A DNA stretch of 64,000 bases, from contig NZ_JAMGZK010000055.1 in assembly GCF_025564065.1 (NCBI RefSeq), positions 248,001 through 312,000 of the forward strand, written 5' to 3'. Each line of letters starts with the position of its first letter. Within the stretch, counting starts at the first letter, position 1. This stretch comes from Silvania hatchlandensis (GTDB lineage Bacteria; Pseudomonadota; Gammaproteobacteria; Enterobacterales; Enterobacteriaceae). The notes under the pieces are model-generated. The model worked only from the letters and a program-made list of their open reading frames with translations, searched no databases and was not told the origin of the DNA. The translations under genes were made by a program, and so were the position numbers. This document shows, piece by piece, positions 38,291 to 47,371 of the stretch.

Positions 38291-39130
38291 TCAGGCCGCA
38301 CGATGACTCTTGCGGTACTGCAACGGCGTCTCGCCGATGCCCTTTTTAAAGGCGCTAATAAAGTACGTCACATCCGAAAATCCCACCCGCGCGGCGATGT
38401 CGCGCACGCTCGCGTCAGAGTGCAGCAGGCTTTCGCAGGCTTTGCGCAGCCGTAGCGTGTTCAGGTAATCGTGAATTTTTTCGCCCGTTTCCGCATGGAA
38501 CTTGCGCGACACGTAGCTGCGGGATTTCCCCATTTCGCCCGCCAGCGCGTCGAGGCTGAATTTCTGCTGGTAATGCTCATCAAGCCAGAACATGACCTGG
38601 CTGGCGATCCCCTGACTGTTCCCGGTTTGCCCCTTATCGTCGTGCGGCAGCATGGCAAACAGGCCGATTAGCAGGCCGGCCACCTGTTCACTGTTCATCG
38701 GCGGCTGATAGCAGCTGAACAGGTGATCGAGATGGCTATGGCAGTGTGCCATATCCGCCACCCACGCTTCTCCTCCGCGCTGAGACAGCTTCTGCAGCCG
38801 CTGCTGGGTCTGAGGGAAATCGCGCAGTGCTTTCAGCACCGCGTGCTGGTCGAGGTGAATAATGGTGCGGCGGTAGCTGGCTTCGGCTTGCGGATCGACC
38901 ATCACCTTGTGCAGGGTAAAGGGGGGGAAGAAAAATAGCCGCCCCGGGCGCATGGTGTAGTGGCGGTTATCGACAATCGCGATGCCAAAGCCCTCTTCGA
39001 CATACAGGATTTCCAGGCACTGGTGCCAGTGGTGATAGCGCACGGTGTTGGCGAACAGGCGACTGAACGACACGAGGGTGTCATTCAGCGTGATAAGCTC
39101 AAGATGTTCCGCAGTTGGCGTGTGGCGCAT
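38291..39130 (-). CDS. AraC-family regulator with N-terminal cupin
   Basis: 279 residues. An N-terminal cupin-like ligand domain (about 1-150, with YHHWHQCLEILYVEEGFG and RPGRLFFFPPFTLHK) precedes a C-terminal double helix-turn-helix (about 178-277): FSLDALAGEMGKSRSYVSRK and ASVRDIAARVGFSDVTYFIS. It is divergent from the DUF2264 operon, with a shared promoter region, so it most likely activates that operon in response to an oligosaccharide or its breakdown product. The specific inducer is unknown. Confidence 0.85.
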   Translation of the reverse strand: MRHTPTAEHLELITLNDTLVSFSRLFANTVRYHHWHQCLEILYVEEGFGIAIVDNRHYTMRPGRLFFFPPFTLHKVMVDPQAEASYRRTIIHLDQHAVLKALRDFPQTQQRLQKLSQRGGEAWVADMAHCHSHLDHLFSCYQPPMNSEQVAGLLIGLFAMLPHDDKGQTGNSQGIASQVMFWLDEHYQQKFSLDALAGEMGKSRSYVSRKFHAETGEKIHDYLNTLRLRKACESLLHSDASVRDIAARVGFSDVTYFISAFKKGIGETPLQYRKSHRAA

Positions 39131-39193
39131 AGTGCAATAAAACTCAACTTTTCCCTTTCCCTTGCCCTTTATAAACCACCTTTTTAAATTTCC

Positions 39194-39280
39194 TCAACTG
39201 CGGGTTCATGCATCTCTCGCGGGTGTGACCGGGCTAACATTTCTGCCCCTTGCTGATTAACTATTCTTTGCCGCAGTTGA
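39194..39280. promoter_or_regulatory. Paired inverted 10-bp sites between araC-type gene and DUF2264 operon
   Basis: TCAACTGCGG (39194-39203) and its exact inverse CCGCAGTTGA (39271-39280) are 67 bases apart. AraC-type activators often bind spaced sites of this kind. The second site lies 16 bases before the DUF2264 start, near the ribosome site GAGG, so it could also repress. The role is inferred. Confidence 0.45.
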
Positions 39281-39296
39281 TTACGAGGACGAGCGC

Positions 39297-41105
39297 ATGT
39301 TGGCGGCACAGAAAGAAAAATCAAATCCGTTGTCTACCCGTCAGGATCTGGTGACGGCCCTGAACACGATGCTGGCGGCGGTAGACAAGCAGTTTCCGGC
39401 GGGCAGCTCACGCTTTTCGCTGGGGGAGACCTGCGCCCACTACGCCACCGACGTGGCGCAGATGGAAGGATTGTCCCGGGTGCTGTGGGGGCTGTTCCCA
39501 CTGATGGCCGCAGGCGACAGCACCCCGTTCAGCGACAAATACATCGCGGCAATCAAAATCGGTACTGACCAGCAAAGCCCGGGCTACTGGGGCGACACCC
39601 AGCCTTACGATCAGCGGCTGGTGGAGATGGCGGCCTATGGCCTGGGGCTGACCCTGCTGCAGGACAGGCTCACGGCGCACTTTACCGAGCGTGAACTGGC
39701 CAACCTGTACGCATGGCTGAACCAAATCACCGATGCGCAAATGCCGGACAGCAACTGGAACTACTTCGCCATCATGGTGCAGCTCGGCTTTAAGCGCGCC
39801 GGTTTGCCCTACGACCAGCAGGCCATCGACCGTCGCTTCGCAATGATGGATGCCTACTACCTGGGGGAGGGCTGGTACTCCGACGGCGTGGGTCGCCCGA
39901 AAGATTATTACATCTCAATGGCGTTTCACTTCTACGGATTGATCTACGCCACCCTGAGCGGCGATGAGACGCGCGCTGAAATACTGCGCCAGCGTTCACG
40001 CCAGTTCGCCGAAGACTTCATTTACCTGTCTGCTGCCGACGGTGCCTCGGTGCCGTTTGGCCGCAGCTTGACCTATCGCTTTGCGATGGTCGCCTTCTGG
40101 AGCGCGGTGGCTTTTTCCGGGCTGGATGTCTTCACCCCGGGGATCGTAAAAGGGGTGATCCTCCGCCATCTGCGCTGGTGGCAGCAGCAGCCGATTACCG
40201 ATCGCGACGGGATTTTAACCCTCGGCTTTGCCTACCCGAATCTGGCGATGTGTGAGGACTACAACTCGCCCGGCTCGCCGTACTGGACGCTGAAAACCTA
40301 TCTGATCCTGGCGCTGCCGGATGCGCATCCGTTCTGGCAGGCGGAAGAACAACCGCTGCCAGCGCTTGCCGAAACGCGCGTGATACCACACGCCCAACAG
40401 ATCCTGATGCAGGCCGACGATGTTCAGATGCTCACCGCCGGACAGCTGGAGCTGAACAACTACGTCAACACCGAGGCGAAATACACCAAATTTGCCTACT
40501 CCAGCCGCTTTGGCTTCACCATTGAGCGTGGGCGTTTTGGCATAAAACACGCCGCCTGCGACTCGATGCTGCTGCTGGCGGATGGCGATAACTACTTCCG
40601 CGGACGCCGTGAATGCGAGCAGGTGCGGGTGGACGAAAACTACATCTTCTCGCGCTGGTCCCCGTGGCAGGACGTGATGGTCGATACCTGGCTGGTGCCG
40701 TTCGGCGAGTGGCATCTTCGCCTGCACCGCATTAACAGTGCCCGCACCCTGCAAACGGTTGAGGGGGGGTTTGCGGTGATGAAAACCGAGCATCACATGC
40801 AGGGGCGCGGCAGCTGGCTGCATGCCACTAACGGCAGCAGCGCGATTGTCGATCTCTCGCCCGCCATTGCCCGTGAGCCTGACAGCATCGTCACCCCACC
40901 GAACAGCAGCATCATGTTTGCTCAATGCGCCTCGATACCGGTGCTCACCACCACCCTTGCGCAAGGGGAGAGCTGGCTGTGCTGCGCGGTGATGGCGTCC
41001 GGACAGGCTAATAAAGCGGCGGTGAGCCCACAGTTGGAAATCAATAATAACCAGGCCGTTATTTCTCTGCCTGGAAACGAACGTCAGCTGTCGTTCTTTT
41101 TATAA
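39297..41105 (+). CDS. DUF2264 protein
   Basis: 602 residues with no signal peptide, so probably cytoplasmic. It starts at ATG 39297 with GAGGA upstream. The sequence fits the DUF2264 family: an N-terminal helical region about 400 residues long (SRVLWGLFPLMAAG, YWGDTQPYDQRLVEMAAYGL, DGVGRPKDYYISMAFHFYG), then a C-terminal beta-rich part (YFRGRRECEQVRVDENYIFS, WHLRLHRINSART). The fold resembles polysaccharide lyase or hydrolase toroids, but no enzyme activity is established in what I know. As the first gene of an operon with a permease and a GH88 hydrolase, it probably acts on uronic-acid oligosaccharides. Confidence 0.8.
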   Translation: MLAAQKEKSNPLSTRQDLVTALNTMLAAVDKQFPAGSSRFSLGETCAHYATDVAQMEGLSRVLWGLFPLMAAGDSTPFSDKYIAAIKIGTDQQSPGYWGDTQPYDQRLVEMAAYGLGLTLLQDRLTAHFTERELANLYAWLNQITDAQMPDSNWNYFAIMVQLGFKRAGLPYDQQAIDRRFAMMDAYYLGEGWYSDGVGRPKDYYISMAFHFYGLIYATLSGDETRAEILRQRSRQFAEDFIYLSAADGASVPFGRSLTYRFAMVAFWSAVAFSGLDVFTPGIVKGVILRHLRWWQQQPITDRDGILTLGFAYPNLAMCEDYNSPGSPYWTLKTYLILALPDAHPFWQAEEQPLPALAETRVIPHAQQILMQADDVQMLTAGQLELNNYVNTEAKYTKFAYSSRFGFTIERGRFGIKHAACDSMLLLADGDNYFRGRRECEQVRVDENYIFSRWSPWQDVMVDTWLVPFGEWHLRLHRINSARTLQTVEGGFAVMKTEHHMQGRGSWLHATNGSSAIVDLSPAIAREPDSIVTPPNSSIMFAQCASIPVLTTTLAQGESWLCCAVMASGQANKAAVSPQLEINNNQAVISLPGNERQLSFFL

Positions 41106-41135
41106 GCCCTGAACCTGAATGTTGGCGAGGATGGT

Positions 41136-42389
41136 ATGAGTAACAAAACTGAATATTACAAAATCAGCAGTTTTATTTTTCTCTATTTCTTTACCTGGTC
41201 CGCAAGTATTGGTCTGTTGGCCATCTGGCTTGGACAAAAAGCAAATCTCAGCGGCTCGGTGATTGGCACTGTATTTGCGGTAAACGGCATCTTCTCGGTG
41301 ATCCTGAAACCGATCTACGGTTATATTCTGGATAAGATCGGTATGAGCAAATATCTGCTCTATTTCGTGGTGGCGATGTCGGCCCTGATGGCACCGTTCT
41401 TTATCTACGTTTACCAGCCGCTGTTAATGTCCAACACCCTGCTGGGGATTATTATCGGCGCACTCTATTTAAGCTTTGCCTGGTATGCGGGCGTGGCGGC
41501 GTGCGAATCCTATTCCGACCGTTTCAGCCGGCTTAACGGCATGGAGTTTGGCCAGATCCGCATGTGGGGATCGCTGGGCTGGGCGGTGGCGTCCTCGTTC
41601 TCGGGTCTGCTGTTTAACCTCTCACCGTCGTACAACTTTATTATGGGCAGCGTGGCCTCGGTCATTATGCTTATCGTCCTGTTGAGCCTGAAAGTGAACA
41701 CTAACTCCGTTCATGCCGACGAGGTGCTGACCAAAGAGAAAATCGCCCCGTCAGATGTCTATGCCCTGCTGCGCAGCCGCAAGTTCTGGGCCTTCTGCCT
41801 GTATGTGGCGGGCGTGGCGTGGATGATGTTTATCGCCGAGCAGCAGTTCTCCCGCTATTTCGTCACCTTCTTCGACGATATTCATCAGGGCAATGCGGTA
41901 TTTGGCTATCTGGGTACCGTCCAGTCCGGAATGGAATTCGTGATGTATATGGTGATCCCGCTGTTCGTCAATTTTATTGGTGCCAAGCGCGGGTTGTTAA
42001 TTGTTGGGCTGGTGGTCGGTGCGCGACTGATTATTTCCGGGATGTGCGATTCCCATCTGTTAATTTCGGTGCTGAAACCGCTGTACGGTCTGGAAATCTG
42101 TCTGCTGCTGGTGTCGGTATTTAAATATATCGCCGAGCATTTCGATAAACGGGTTAACGCCACCATGTATTTGCTGGGCTATCAGGCGATGCTGTATGTC
42201 GGCAACGTGGTGGTCTCCTCCCCGGCGGGTTATCTGTATGACCGCATCGGTTTTGAGCAGACCTATATCATCATGGGCGCAACGGCGCTGACCTTTACGG
42301 TTATATCTGCCTTTACGCTGTCGGCCTGTCAGAGCAAATGGCGCGGCACCCGGGCGCTGAACGTGTCAGAGCAACCGTCATCACATTAA
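41136..42389 (+). CDS. LacY-family oligosaccharide:H+ symporter
   Basis: 417 residues, the same size as E. coli LacY, with twelve hydrophobic segments. The LacY signature region is CESYSDRFSRLNGMEFGQIR with Glu124 and Arg142 at the sites of LacY Glu126 and Arg144. Glu267, Arg297 and Glu320 align with LacY Glu269, Arg302 and Glu325. The position of LacY His322 is Tyr317 (LKPLYGLE). It should bring an oligosaccharide through the inner membrane with H+. It lies between the DUF2264 and GH88 genes, so its cargo is probably an unsaturated uronide oligosaccharide. Confidence 0.88.
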   Translation: MSNKTEYYKISSFIFLYFFTWSASIGLLAIWLGQKANLSGSVIGTVFAVNGIFSVILKPIYGYILDKIGMSKYLLYFVVAMSALMAPFFIYVYQPLLMSNTLLGIIIGALYLSFAWYAGVAACESYSDRFSRLNGMEFGQIRMWGSLGWAVASSFSGLLFNLSPSYNFIMGSVASVIMLIVLLSLKVNTNSVHADEVLTKEKIAPSDVYALLRSRKFWAFCLYVAGVAWMMFIAEQQFSRYFVTFFDDIHQGNAVFGYLGTVQSGMEFVMYMVIPLFVNFIGAKRGLLIVGLVVGARLIISGMCDSHLLISVLKPLYGLEICLLLVSVFKYIAEHFDKRVNATMYLLGYQAMLYVGNVVVSSPAGYLYDRIGFEQTYIIMGATALTFTVISAFTLSACQSKWRGTRALNVSEQPSSH

Positions 42390-42417
42390 TTTTTGCCGTC
42401 AAAGAAGGAACCGAAAA

Positions 42418-43605
42418 ATGTTAAATCATATCGCCCTGGAGCCGCTGGCTGATATTCCCGTGCCGGTCGAGGCTTGTGCGTTCAACGACGAATTACGTTC
42501 GGCGCGCAGCCATATCCTCGAGCTGATTAGCCGTCATTTAACCGAGTTCGGTGAGCAGTTCCCGGCCGAAACCTGTCAGGACGGTTACTATCCGCTGACC
42601 GAAAATGTCGAGTGGACCACCAGCTTCTGGACCGGCCAGCTGTGGCTGGCGTGGGAGATGAGCGGCGACGAGAAATTCCGCGCGATGGCGGAGAAGCACA
42701 CCCGCTCGTTTGGCGTGCGCATCGCCAGTCGTCATGACACCAATACTCACGATCTCGGCTTTTTGTACACGCTCTCCTGCGTGGCAGCCTGGCGACTGAC
42801 CGGCGACCGCGAGGCGCGCGGCTTCTCGCTGCTGGCGGCTGAAGCGCTGCTTGAACGCTTCCATGAGAAGGCGAAGATCATCCAGGCGTGGGGGGATCTG
42901 AGCGATCCCGAGCAGGCCGGACGAATGATCATCGACTGCAACATGAACCTCCCCCTGCTGTACTGGGCGACCGAGCAGACCGGCGATCCGCGCTTTGCCG
43001 ATGCGGCGCAGGCCCACGTGATGCAGGCAGCGCAATACCTGATTCGCGAAGACGCTTCAACGTTCCACACTTACTATATGGATGTGAAAACCGGCGCGCC
43101 GCGCTACGGCAACACTCAGCAGGGCTATGCGGATGACTCCTGCTGGTCACGCGGCCAGGCGTGGGGGATTTATGGCTTCCTGCTGAGCTACATCTATACC
43201 GGCGACAAAATGATGATCGACCTGTCGAAACGGCTGGCGAATTACTTCCTCAACCGTCTGCCGGAAGATTACGTCTGCCACTGGGATCTGGCGCTGGTGG
43301 GCACCGACGCGCTGCGCGATTCATCGTCGGCGGCGATTGCGGTGTGTGGCCTGCTGGAGCTGGTAAAACATCTGCCGGTCACCGACCCGGACAGAGAGCG
43401 CTATCAGGCGTGGGCGCAGGGCATCATGTCCTCGTTGACGAAGCACTATCTGATGGGCAAAACGGAGAAAGGTAACGGCGTGCTGAAGCACTCGGTTTAC
43501 CATCTGGCCAGCAATAAAGGCGTGGATGAATGCGCGAGCTGGGGGGATTACTTCTACGTCGAAGCACTGGTGCGTTGTACTCAGAGCTGGAAGCTGTACT
43601 GGTAA
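42418..43605 (+). CDS. Unsaturated glucuronyl hydrolase, GH88
   Basis: 395 residues, no signal peptide, so cytoplasmic. GH88 enzymes hydrate the vinyl ether of the 4,5-unsaturated uronic acid left by polysaccharide lyases and release the next sugar. The two catalytic Asp residues are visible: Asp112 in NTHDLGF and Asp173 in MIIDCNMNLPL, 61 residues apart exactly as in Bacillus UGL (Asp88, Asp149). The final WGDYFYVEALVR is also family-typical. No lyase is encoded nearby, so short unsaturated oligosaccharides made elsewhere are the likely substrate. It is the last gene of the operon, 28 bases after the permease. Confidence 0.92.
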   Translation: MLNHIALEPLADIPVPVEACAFNDELRSARSHILELISRHLTEFGEQFPAETCQDGYYPLTENVEWTTSFWTGQLWLAWEMSGDEKFRAMAEKHTRSFGVRIASRHDTNTHDLGFLYTLSCVAAWRLTGDREARGFSLLAAEALLERFHEKAKIIQAWGDLSDPEQAGRMIIDCNMNLPLLYWATEQTGDPRFADAAQAHVMQAAQYLIREDASTFHTYYMDVKTGAPRYGNTQQGYADDSCWSRGQAWGIYGFLLSYIYTGDKMMIDLSKRLANYFLNRLPEDYVCHWDLALVGTDALRDSSSAAIAVCGLLELVKHLPVTDPDRERYQAWAQGIMSSLTKHYLMGKTEKGNGVLKHSVYHLASNKGVDECASWGDYFYVEALVRCTQSWKLYW

Positions 43606-43611
43606 ACAGAA

Positions 43612-43637
43612 CGGCCCTCTTTGCGAGGAGAGGGCCG
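43612..43637. terminator. Hairpin between GH88 gene and Kbp-like gene
   Basis: CGGCCCTCT (43612-43620) and AGAGGGCCG (43629-43637) form a 9-bp stem between the convergent genes. No long T run follows on either side, so it is a weaker terminator or a general mRNA end structure. Confidence 0.55.
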
Positions 43638-43643
43638 CAACGG

Positions 43644-44084
43644 TCAGGCTTTCGGAATACGCAGCGTCTGCCCGGGATAAATTTTATCGGGGCTCGAGAG
43701 CATAGGCCGGTTAGCTTCAAAGATTTTGTTGTACTGCGAGGCATCGCCATACACGGTTTTAGAGATGGCGCTGAGGGTGTCGCCGGATTTCACCGTGTAG
43801 TAAGTGGCTTCGCCGCTGGTGTCACTGGCGGTGATATTGTTTTCCACCTCGCTGACGCCCACGATATTCCCCACGGCAATCTGGATTTTTTCTTTCTGTT
43901 CCTGCGTCAGCCCGTCGCCGGTGACGCTGGCTTTACCGTCGGTCACATTGACCTGCACCTTATCGGCACCCGGTATATTGAGTTTTTTAAGATGGTCTGC
44001 GACTTTATCGCTTTGCCCTTTGTGGTCCGTCAGGTTGTCCCACAGTTTTTCACCTGCCTCTTTTACGAAGCTGAAAATACCCAT
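43644..44084 (-). CDS. kbp: Kbp/YgaU-like potassium-binding protein (BON + LysM)
   Basis: 146 residues. The N-terminal [16 protein letters not shown] is the family hallmark, a BON domain spans about 20-90, and LysM covers about 94-143 ([19 protein letters not shown] ... [10 protein letters not shown]). There is no signal peptide, as for E. coli Kbp, a cytoplasmic K+ sensor protein. E. coli keeps kbp at a distant locus, so this is either a moved gene or a second paralogue. The neighbours are the GH88 operon and ygiN. The family assignment is firm, the symbol less so. Confidence 0.8.
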   Translation of the reverse strand: MGIFSFVKEAGEKLWDNLTDHKGQSDKVADHLKKLNIPGADKVQVNVTDGKASVTGDGLTQEQKEKIQIAVGNIVGVSEVENNITASDTSGEATYYTVKSGDTLSAISKTVYGDASQYNKIFEANRPMLSSPDKIYPGQTLRIPKA

Positions 44085-44140
44085 TTCGTCCTCCGGTTAG
44101 CAAACACGTAAGACTATAAGCATAGCAGGTGAGCTTAAAA

Positions 44141-44172
44141 GTAGGCCGGGCAAACGCAGTGCTGCCCGGCGT
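44141..44172. repeat. REP-type palindrome
   Basis: GTAGGCCGGGCAAACGCAG followed by TGCTGCCCGGCGTTAC, a REP hairpin of the GCCGGGCA...TGCCCGGC type in the Kbp-ygiN gap. Confidence 0.8.
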
Positions 44173-44183
44173 TACCACAAAAC

Positions 44184-44498
44184 TTAAACCCCTTGCTCCA
44201 GAATACGGATATGGGTTTCCAGAACATCCCCTTTCACCGCTTCGCTCCACGCTTTCATGTGCGGGGTTTGCAGGTGGGCTTCCAGATGGGCCACGGTTTC
44301 CCACTGCTCAACCATGATGATTGAGTCCGGGGCGGTGGTCTGGAAGCTGACGCCTGCGGCAGTGTCCACCATCGGCGCGTAGCCGTGGCAGCCCGCTTCG
44401 TCTAAAACGGCCGGGATAATTTTTGCAAACTGATCCAGCACCGCCTGACGGTGGTGTTGGCCAGGACGGGTACGGATTTCAGCAATTACGGTAAGCAT
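44184..44498 (-). CDS. ygiN: Quinol monooxygenase YgiN
   Basis: 104 residues, equal to E. coli YgiN, an ABM-fold dimeric enzyme that oxidises menadiol to menadione in vitro. Conserved features are MLTVIAEIRTRPGQHHR and the MVEQWETVAHLEAHLQTPHM segment. It lies 29 bases downstream of mdaB on the minus strand; the pair is thought to form a quinone redox cycle, with MdaB reducing what YgiN oxidises. Confidence 0.95.
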   Translation of the reverse strand: MLTVIAEIRTRPGQHHRQAVLDQFAKIIPAVLDEAGCHGYAPMVDTAAGVSFQTTAPDSIIMVEQWETVAHLEAHLQTPHMKAWSEAVKGDVLETHIRILEQGV

Positions 44499-44527
44499 GG
44501 TCCACTCCTTATGATTCCAGCTTCCAG

Positions 44528-45109
44528 TTAAGCAAAAATTTCCGTCAGATGCTTGCGGTATTCTGCGATATAGCGCGGCACGTCCGGCATTTTGATCACG
44601 TCGTTGGTGATAAAGGTCGGCAGTGCTTCCATGCCCAGGAACTGGTTCGCTTTGTGGAACGGCAGATAAACACCGTCAACGCCCACGCCGTGGAAGAACT
44701 GGTCTTCGTCGGTGAAGGCGTCCATTGGGGCGTTCCAGGTCAGGGAGAGCATGTATTTTTTACCCTGAATCAGGCCGCCTGAACCGTATTTTTTTGAGGC
44801 GTCTGAGCGGGTGCGGCCATCGCTGGCGTACAGCGAGCCGTGACCTTCGGTAAAGACATCGTCCATGTACTTTTTAATGGTCCACGGCGCGCCCATCCAC
44901 CAGCCCGGCATCTGCCAGATCACCACGTCAGCCCACAGGAAGTTCTGCACTTCGGCCTTGATATCGTACTCGCCGTCGGTGCGAACGACGTTAACATCAT
45001 GCCCGGCGTCGCGCAGGAACCCGTCCGCGACCTCGGTCAGGGTGTCATTCAGCTGGCCGTTGGAGTGCGCAAATTTTTTCGCACCGTTGATAATCAGAAT
45101 GTTGCTCAT
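44528..45109 (-). CDS. mdaB: NAD(P)H quinone reductase MdaB
   Basis: 193 residues, as in E. coli (modulator of drug activity B). A flavodoxin-fold FAD enzyme that reduces quinones by two electrons. The start is at 45109 (MSNILIINGAKKFAHSNG) with GAGG upstream; 49 upstream in-frame codons are not part of the family. The flavin-binding region is in MPGWWMGAPWTIKKYMD and the second loop YGSGGLIQGKKYMLSL. It is followed by ygiN and lies 107 bases behind qseC on the same strand. Confidence 0.97.
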   Translation of the reverse strand: MSNILIINGAKKFAHSNGQLNDTLTEVADGFLRDAGHDVNVVRTDGEYDIKAEVQNFLWADVVIWQMPGWWMGAPWTIKKYMDDVFTEGHGSLYASDGRTRSDASKKYGSGGLIQGKKYMLSLTWNAPMDAFTDEDQFFHGVGVDGVYLPFHKANQFLGMEALPTFITNDVIKMPDVPRYIAEYRKHLTEIFA

Positions 45110-45215
45110 AATGTGACCTCGAAGGAAAGAGTATGGCGACGATTCTACGCGCGACAGCGGGGCGGTAAAATGAGCAAAATGTGTAAAGTCTTTTGCTCTG
45201 TGCGCAATAATCACC

Positions 45216-46565
45216 CTACCAGCGGATGTGTGTTTCAAAGCCCCCGTGGTCGGCATTGCCCAGCGATACCGTCATCCGGTGCAGGGCGGCAATCCGCTTG
45301 ACGATGGATAAGCCCAGCCCACTGCCGGTTTGCTGCTGGCCCGGCGGGCGATAGAAGCGCTCGCCAATGCGCGCCAGCGTCTCGGGGACGATCCCCGGCC
45401 CGTTATCCCGCACGCTAAAGCTTCGCGCATCGAGCGTGACATCCACCACGCTGCCGCGCGGGCTGTAGCGCACGGCATTATCCAGCAGGTTGCGCACCAG
45501 CAGGCTCAGCAGCAGCGGTTGCCCGGTGTGGCGCGCCTGCGGGGCATTGATCGTCAGGCGGATCTCAATCCCTGCCTGCTGCGCCGGATGGTAAATATCC
45601 ATCACCGCCGATTGCAGCAGATCGGCCATCGGGATTGGCTCGAGTTCATCGAGGTTAGCCAGCGAGTCCAGCCGCGACAGGGTCAGGAGCTGATCCACCA
45701 GACGGGAAGCGCGATCGATACCCGCGTGCAGCTGCGTCAGCGCTTTCGCCTGCGCCTGCGGATCGTCCTGCGATAGAAGGGCGACATCGGTCTGCACCTT
45801 CAGCGCCGTCAGGGGGCTGCGCAGTTCGTGGGCGGCATCGGAGGTGAAGCGCCGCTCGCGCAGCATCGCCTCCCGGGTGCGGGTGAAGAGATGGTTCAGC
45901 GACTCGACCAGCGGGCGCACCTCGGTTGGCAGGCCCGCAGAGGTCAACGGATCGGTGGCATCCGGGGCGCGGTGGCGCAGGCTTTGCGCCAGATTTTTCA
46001 GCGGACGCAGCTCGCGGCCGAGCAGCACAACCAGCAGCAGGAGCATCAGCGGCAGTGCCACCAGCCATGGCGTCAGCTGCGAGGTGACGATATCCAGCGC
46101 CATCTCCTGGCGGTACTCGCGCTCCTGGCCAACTACAATGCGGGTATTCCCGTCGGGCGCGGTCAGCCACAGAAAACGCCATTCGTCGTTATCATCCTGC
46201 AAATGACCGTTGTCAAAGCCGTCGCGACCCGCGTGCCAGGCAATATCCCGGCCGTTTTCCCCGTCATGCAGCAGCATTTTTCCGTCGCGGGAGTAAATCG
46301 CAAACGCCAGCGCGTCATCGTCCAGATGGCCGTTTTTGGCCTTCTTTGGCATGTCGCGCACCTGAACGGTGCCGTTCAGGGTGCTAAGATCCATCGCCAT
46401 CAGCCGTTTGGCGAACAGCATCTGCTGGGTGTCGAACAGCTTATCGAGCTTATGGCTGGTCTGCTGCCAGGCCACGACGCTGGCGGCAAACCATGCCCCC
46501 AGCGCCAGCAGTAAAAACAGCAGGGTCAGGCGTAGCTTCAGGCTCAAACGTTGCGTCAGTTTCAT
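45216..46565 (-). CDS. qseC: Sensor histidine kinase QseC
   Basis: 449 residues, like E. coli QseC. An inner-membrane sensor reported to respond to autoinducer-3, adrenaline and noradrenaline. Two membrane segments (about 13-35 and 165-183) enclose a periplasmic domain; then come a HAMP-like linker, the phospho-acceptor His246 in [11 protein letters not shown], and the ATPase boxes ([32 protein letters not shown]). It overlaps qseB by 4 bases. It phosphorylates and, importantly, dephosphorylates QseB. Confidence 0.97.
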   Translation of the reverse strand: MKLTQRLSLKLRLTLLFLLLALGAWFAASVVAWQQTSHKLDKLFDTQQMLFAKRLMAMDLSTLNGTVQVRDMPKKAKNGHLDDDALAFAIYSRDGKMLLHDGENGRDIAWHAGRDGFDNGHLQDDNDEWRFLWLTAPDGNTRIVVGQEREYRQEMALDIVTSQLTPWLVALPLMLLLLVVLLGRELRPLKNLAQSLRHRAPDATDPLTSAGLPTEVRPLVESLNHLFTRTREAMLRERRFTSDAAHELRSPLTALKVQTDVALLSQDDPQAQAKALTQLHAGIDRASRLVDQLLTLSRLDSLANLDELEPIPMADLLQSAVMDIYHPAQQAGIEIRLTINAPQARHTGQPLLLSLLVRNLLDNAVRYSPRGSVVDVTLDARSFSVRDNGPGIVPETLARIGERFYRPPGQQQTGSGLGLSIVKRIAALHRMTVSLGNADHGGFETHIRW

Positions 46566-47221
46566 GCCTCTCCCAGGGTATAGCCGATGCCATATACGGT
46601 GCGGATAAAGCCCGCGCCGAGCTTGCGGCGCAGATGATGGACGTGGACTTCCACGGCGTTGCTGGAGACATCGTCATCCCAGCTGTAGAGCTTCTCTTCG
46701 ATAGTTTTGCGCGGCAGCACGCGCCCGGCATTACGCATCAGCAGTTCCAGCAGGGCGAACTCTTTCGGCTTCAGGGAAAGCGTTTCGCCGTCGAGGGTGG
46801 CGATCATGGCGACCGGATCGAGACTCACTTTGCCATGCTGCAGTTCGCGGCGGGTCTGACCGTGGCTGCGGCGCACCAGCGCTTCCAGGCGGGCCGCCAC
46901 TTCGATCAGGGCAAAGGGCTTGCACAGGTAATCATCGGCCCCCAGGCGTAACCCATCCACCCGCTGGTCGAGCGCGTCGCGGGCGGTGAGGATCAGCACC
47001 GGCTCGCTGCGTCCGCTCTCGCGCCATGCGCGCAGGATCGTCAGCCCATCGAGCCCGGGCAGGGTAAGATCCAGCACCACCGCGTCATAGGGGGCAGAGA
47101 AGAGGGCGCTTTTGCCAGTGGGACCGTCGGTAAACCAGTCGACGAGAAAGCCCATTTTACTCAGCCCGACCTTAATGCCGTCGCCGATAAGCCGATCGTC
47201 CTCAACCAGTAAAATACGCAT
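46562..47221 (-). CDS. qseB: Response regulator QseB
   Basis: 219 residues, an OmpR/PhoB-type regulator. The receiver domain has [15 protein letters not shown], phospho-acceptor Asp51 in [12 protein letters not shown], and a winged-helix output (about 125-219, with [20 protein letters not shown] and [12 protein letters not shown]). It is the first gene of the qseBC operon and divergent from ygiW. A PmrA/QseB-type repeat lies in the shared promoter region. Confidence 0.97.
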   Translation of the reverse strand: MRILLVEDDRLIGDGIKVGLSKMGFLVDWFTDGPTGKSALFSAPYDAVVLDLTLPGLDGLTILRAWRESGRSEPVLILTARDALDQRVDGLRLGADDYLCKPFALIEVAARLEALVRRSHGQTRRELQHGKVSLDPVAMIATLDGETLSLKPKEFALLELLMRNAGRVLPRKTIEEKLYSWDDDVSSNAVEVHVHHLRRKLGAGFIRTVYGIGYTLGEA

Positions 47222-47304
47222 TCCCGCTCCTTGTTATCGCTGTTTACAGGGCAGTAAACCTCTGGAGCGTCATCGCTGTACAGTAAAAAAAATTAAATTT
47301 TAGG

Positions 47305-47321
47305 CTTAAGAAATCGTTAAG
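47305..47321 (+). promoter_or_regulatory. PmrA/QseB-type direct repeat upstream of ygiW
   Basis: CTTAAG-N5-GTTAAG matches the YTTAAK-N5-YTTAAK pattern of PmrA (BasR) and the related QseB. It would overlap the -35 region of a promoter whose -10 could be TTTAAT at about 47332, 35-40 bases before ygiW. Binding is inferred. Confidence 0.55.
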
Positions 47322-47371
47322 GTTTACCCTGTTTAATGGACATCTAAACACGTTGAAAGGGAAAATTACTG

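Noticed and set aside
40215..40964. 249-residue minus-strand frame inside the DUF2264 gene
   Set aside because: High GC at third codon positions makes such antisense frames common here; no start site or homology is seen.
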